30,066 nucleotides of DNA from a virus: positions 1 through 30,066 of IMG/VR virus record IMGVR_UViG_3300022707_002252; one strand, given 5' to 3'. Positions within the stretch are counted from its first letter, which is position 1. The number at the start of each line of letters is the position of its first letter. Positions 29,944 to 30,066 of the stretch are shown here, piece by piece. The notes beneath the pieces were generated by a model that saw nothing but the letters and a program-made list of their open reading frames with translations, searched no databases and had not been told where the DNA came from. A program made the translations under genes and the position numbers.

Positions 29944-30066
29944 TTACTTTTTTATTAGGCAAAATGGGGGGGGGCACTAAGTGATGCTGGCGAGGCATTT
30001 AAAGAACTTGGTGTGATAATCGGCGGCTTGAAAACTATAGCAGAGGAATCTTTTAACTTTGTTATA
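29836..30066. repeat. 94-bp perfect inverted repeat at the right end
   Basis: Bases 29973-30066 are the exact reverse complement of 29836-29929. The 43-base spacer contains a run of nine G. The arm runs to the window end, so it may continue beyond. Genome hairpin ends are possible, but such a fold-back within a coding gene with a G tract is more typical of amplification or assembly chimeras. Confidence 0.95.

Noticed and set aside
29943-30066. Hairpin telomere or genome end
   Set aside because: The arms interrupt the tape-measure frame, the spacer has a G9 tract, and no protelomerase or resolution site is in the window; a chimeric contig end is simpler.

Overview
The window reads as about 30 kb of a tailed-phage (siphovirus-like) genome, either a free phage or a prophage contig. 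A portal, large and small terminase subunits, a tape-measure C-terminus, tail hub proteins, a lysis peptidase and a phage recombination module are all recognisable. No ordinary bacterial metabolic gene is present. The DUF2312/GapR-type protein at 13086-13334, together with DUF1353 and DUF551 family members, points to an alphaproteobacterial host. The DNA is AT-rich and densely packed, with many ATGA or TAATG overlaps.

Layout. (1) 1-11525, leftward: an early/replication block (wHTH protein, serine recombinase, two HNH nucleases, a replication initiator with iteron-like repeats, a helicase-loader-like protein, small zinc-finger proteins). It runs into the packaging genes: an HNH gene fused to a ParB-like N-terminus, small terminase, a string of tiny overlapping ORFs, large terminase, and a portal cut by the left edge. 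(2) 11624-16489, rightward: a small regulator, a membrane peptide, a duplicated-domain protein, an HNH ORF embedded in a split tRNA gene, a GapR-like protein, then a recombination module (PD-(D/E)XK exonuclease, P-loop ATPase, DEDDh exonuclease). (3) 16608-21143, rightward: five large or mid-size ORFs and one very small one, all with Sec signal peptides and several with tail-fibre-like sequence. (4) 21208-23217: lysis and accessory genes (M15 peptidase, endonuclease VII-like gene, lipoprotein, DUF1353 protein, XhlA-like membrane protein). (5) 23256-30066, leftward: tail genes ending in a truncated tape measure. They are interrupted by one rightward gene with its own promoter at 25406. The last ~94 bases fold back on 29836-29929, so the right end is probably an assembly or amplification artefact.

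Regulation. A 12-bp palindrome (TTAGTATACTAA) lies between the -35 and -10 boxes of promoters facing both directions (14703 and 9211, with related sites near 11577 and 4174). This looks like the operator of a phage repressor. An 11-base leader, AAAGGCTGAAA, precedes five start codons. Four promoter-proximal genes have their -10 box 6-8 bases from the start codon and no Shine-Dalgarno, so they are probably leaderless.

The most unusual object is 12599-13065. A tRNA acceptor stem, D-arm, T-arm and encoded CCA are all intact in pairing, but an HNH endonuclease ORF replaces the anticodon arm. The layout resembles tmRNA, and there is no room for a group I intron.
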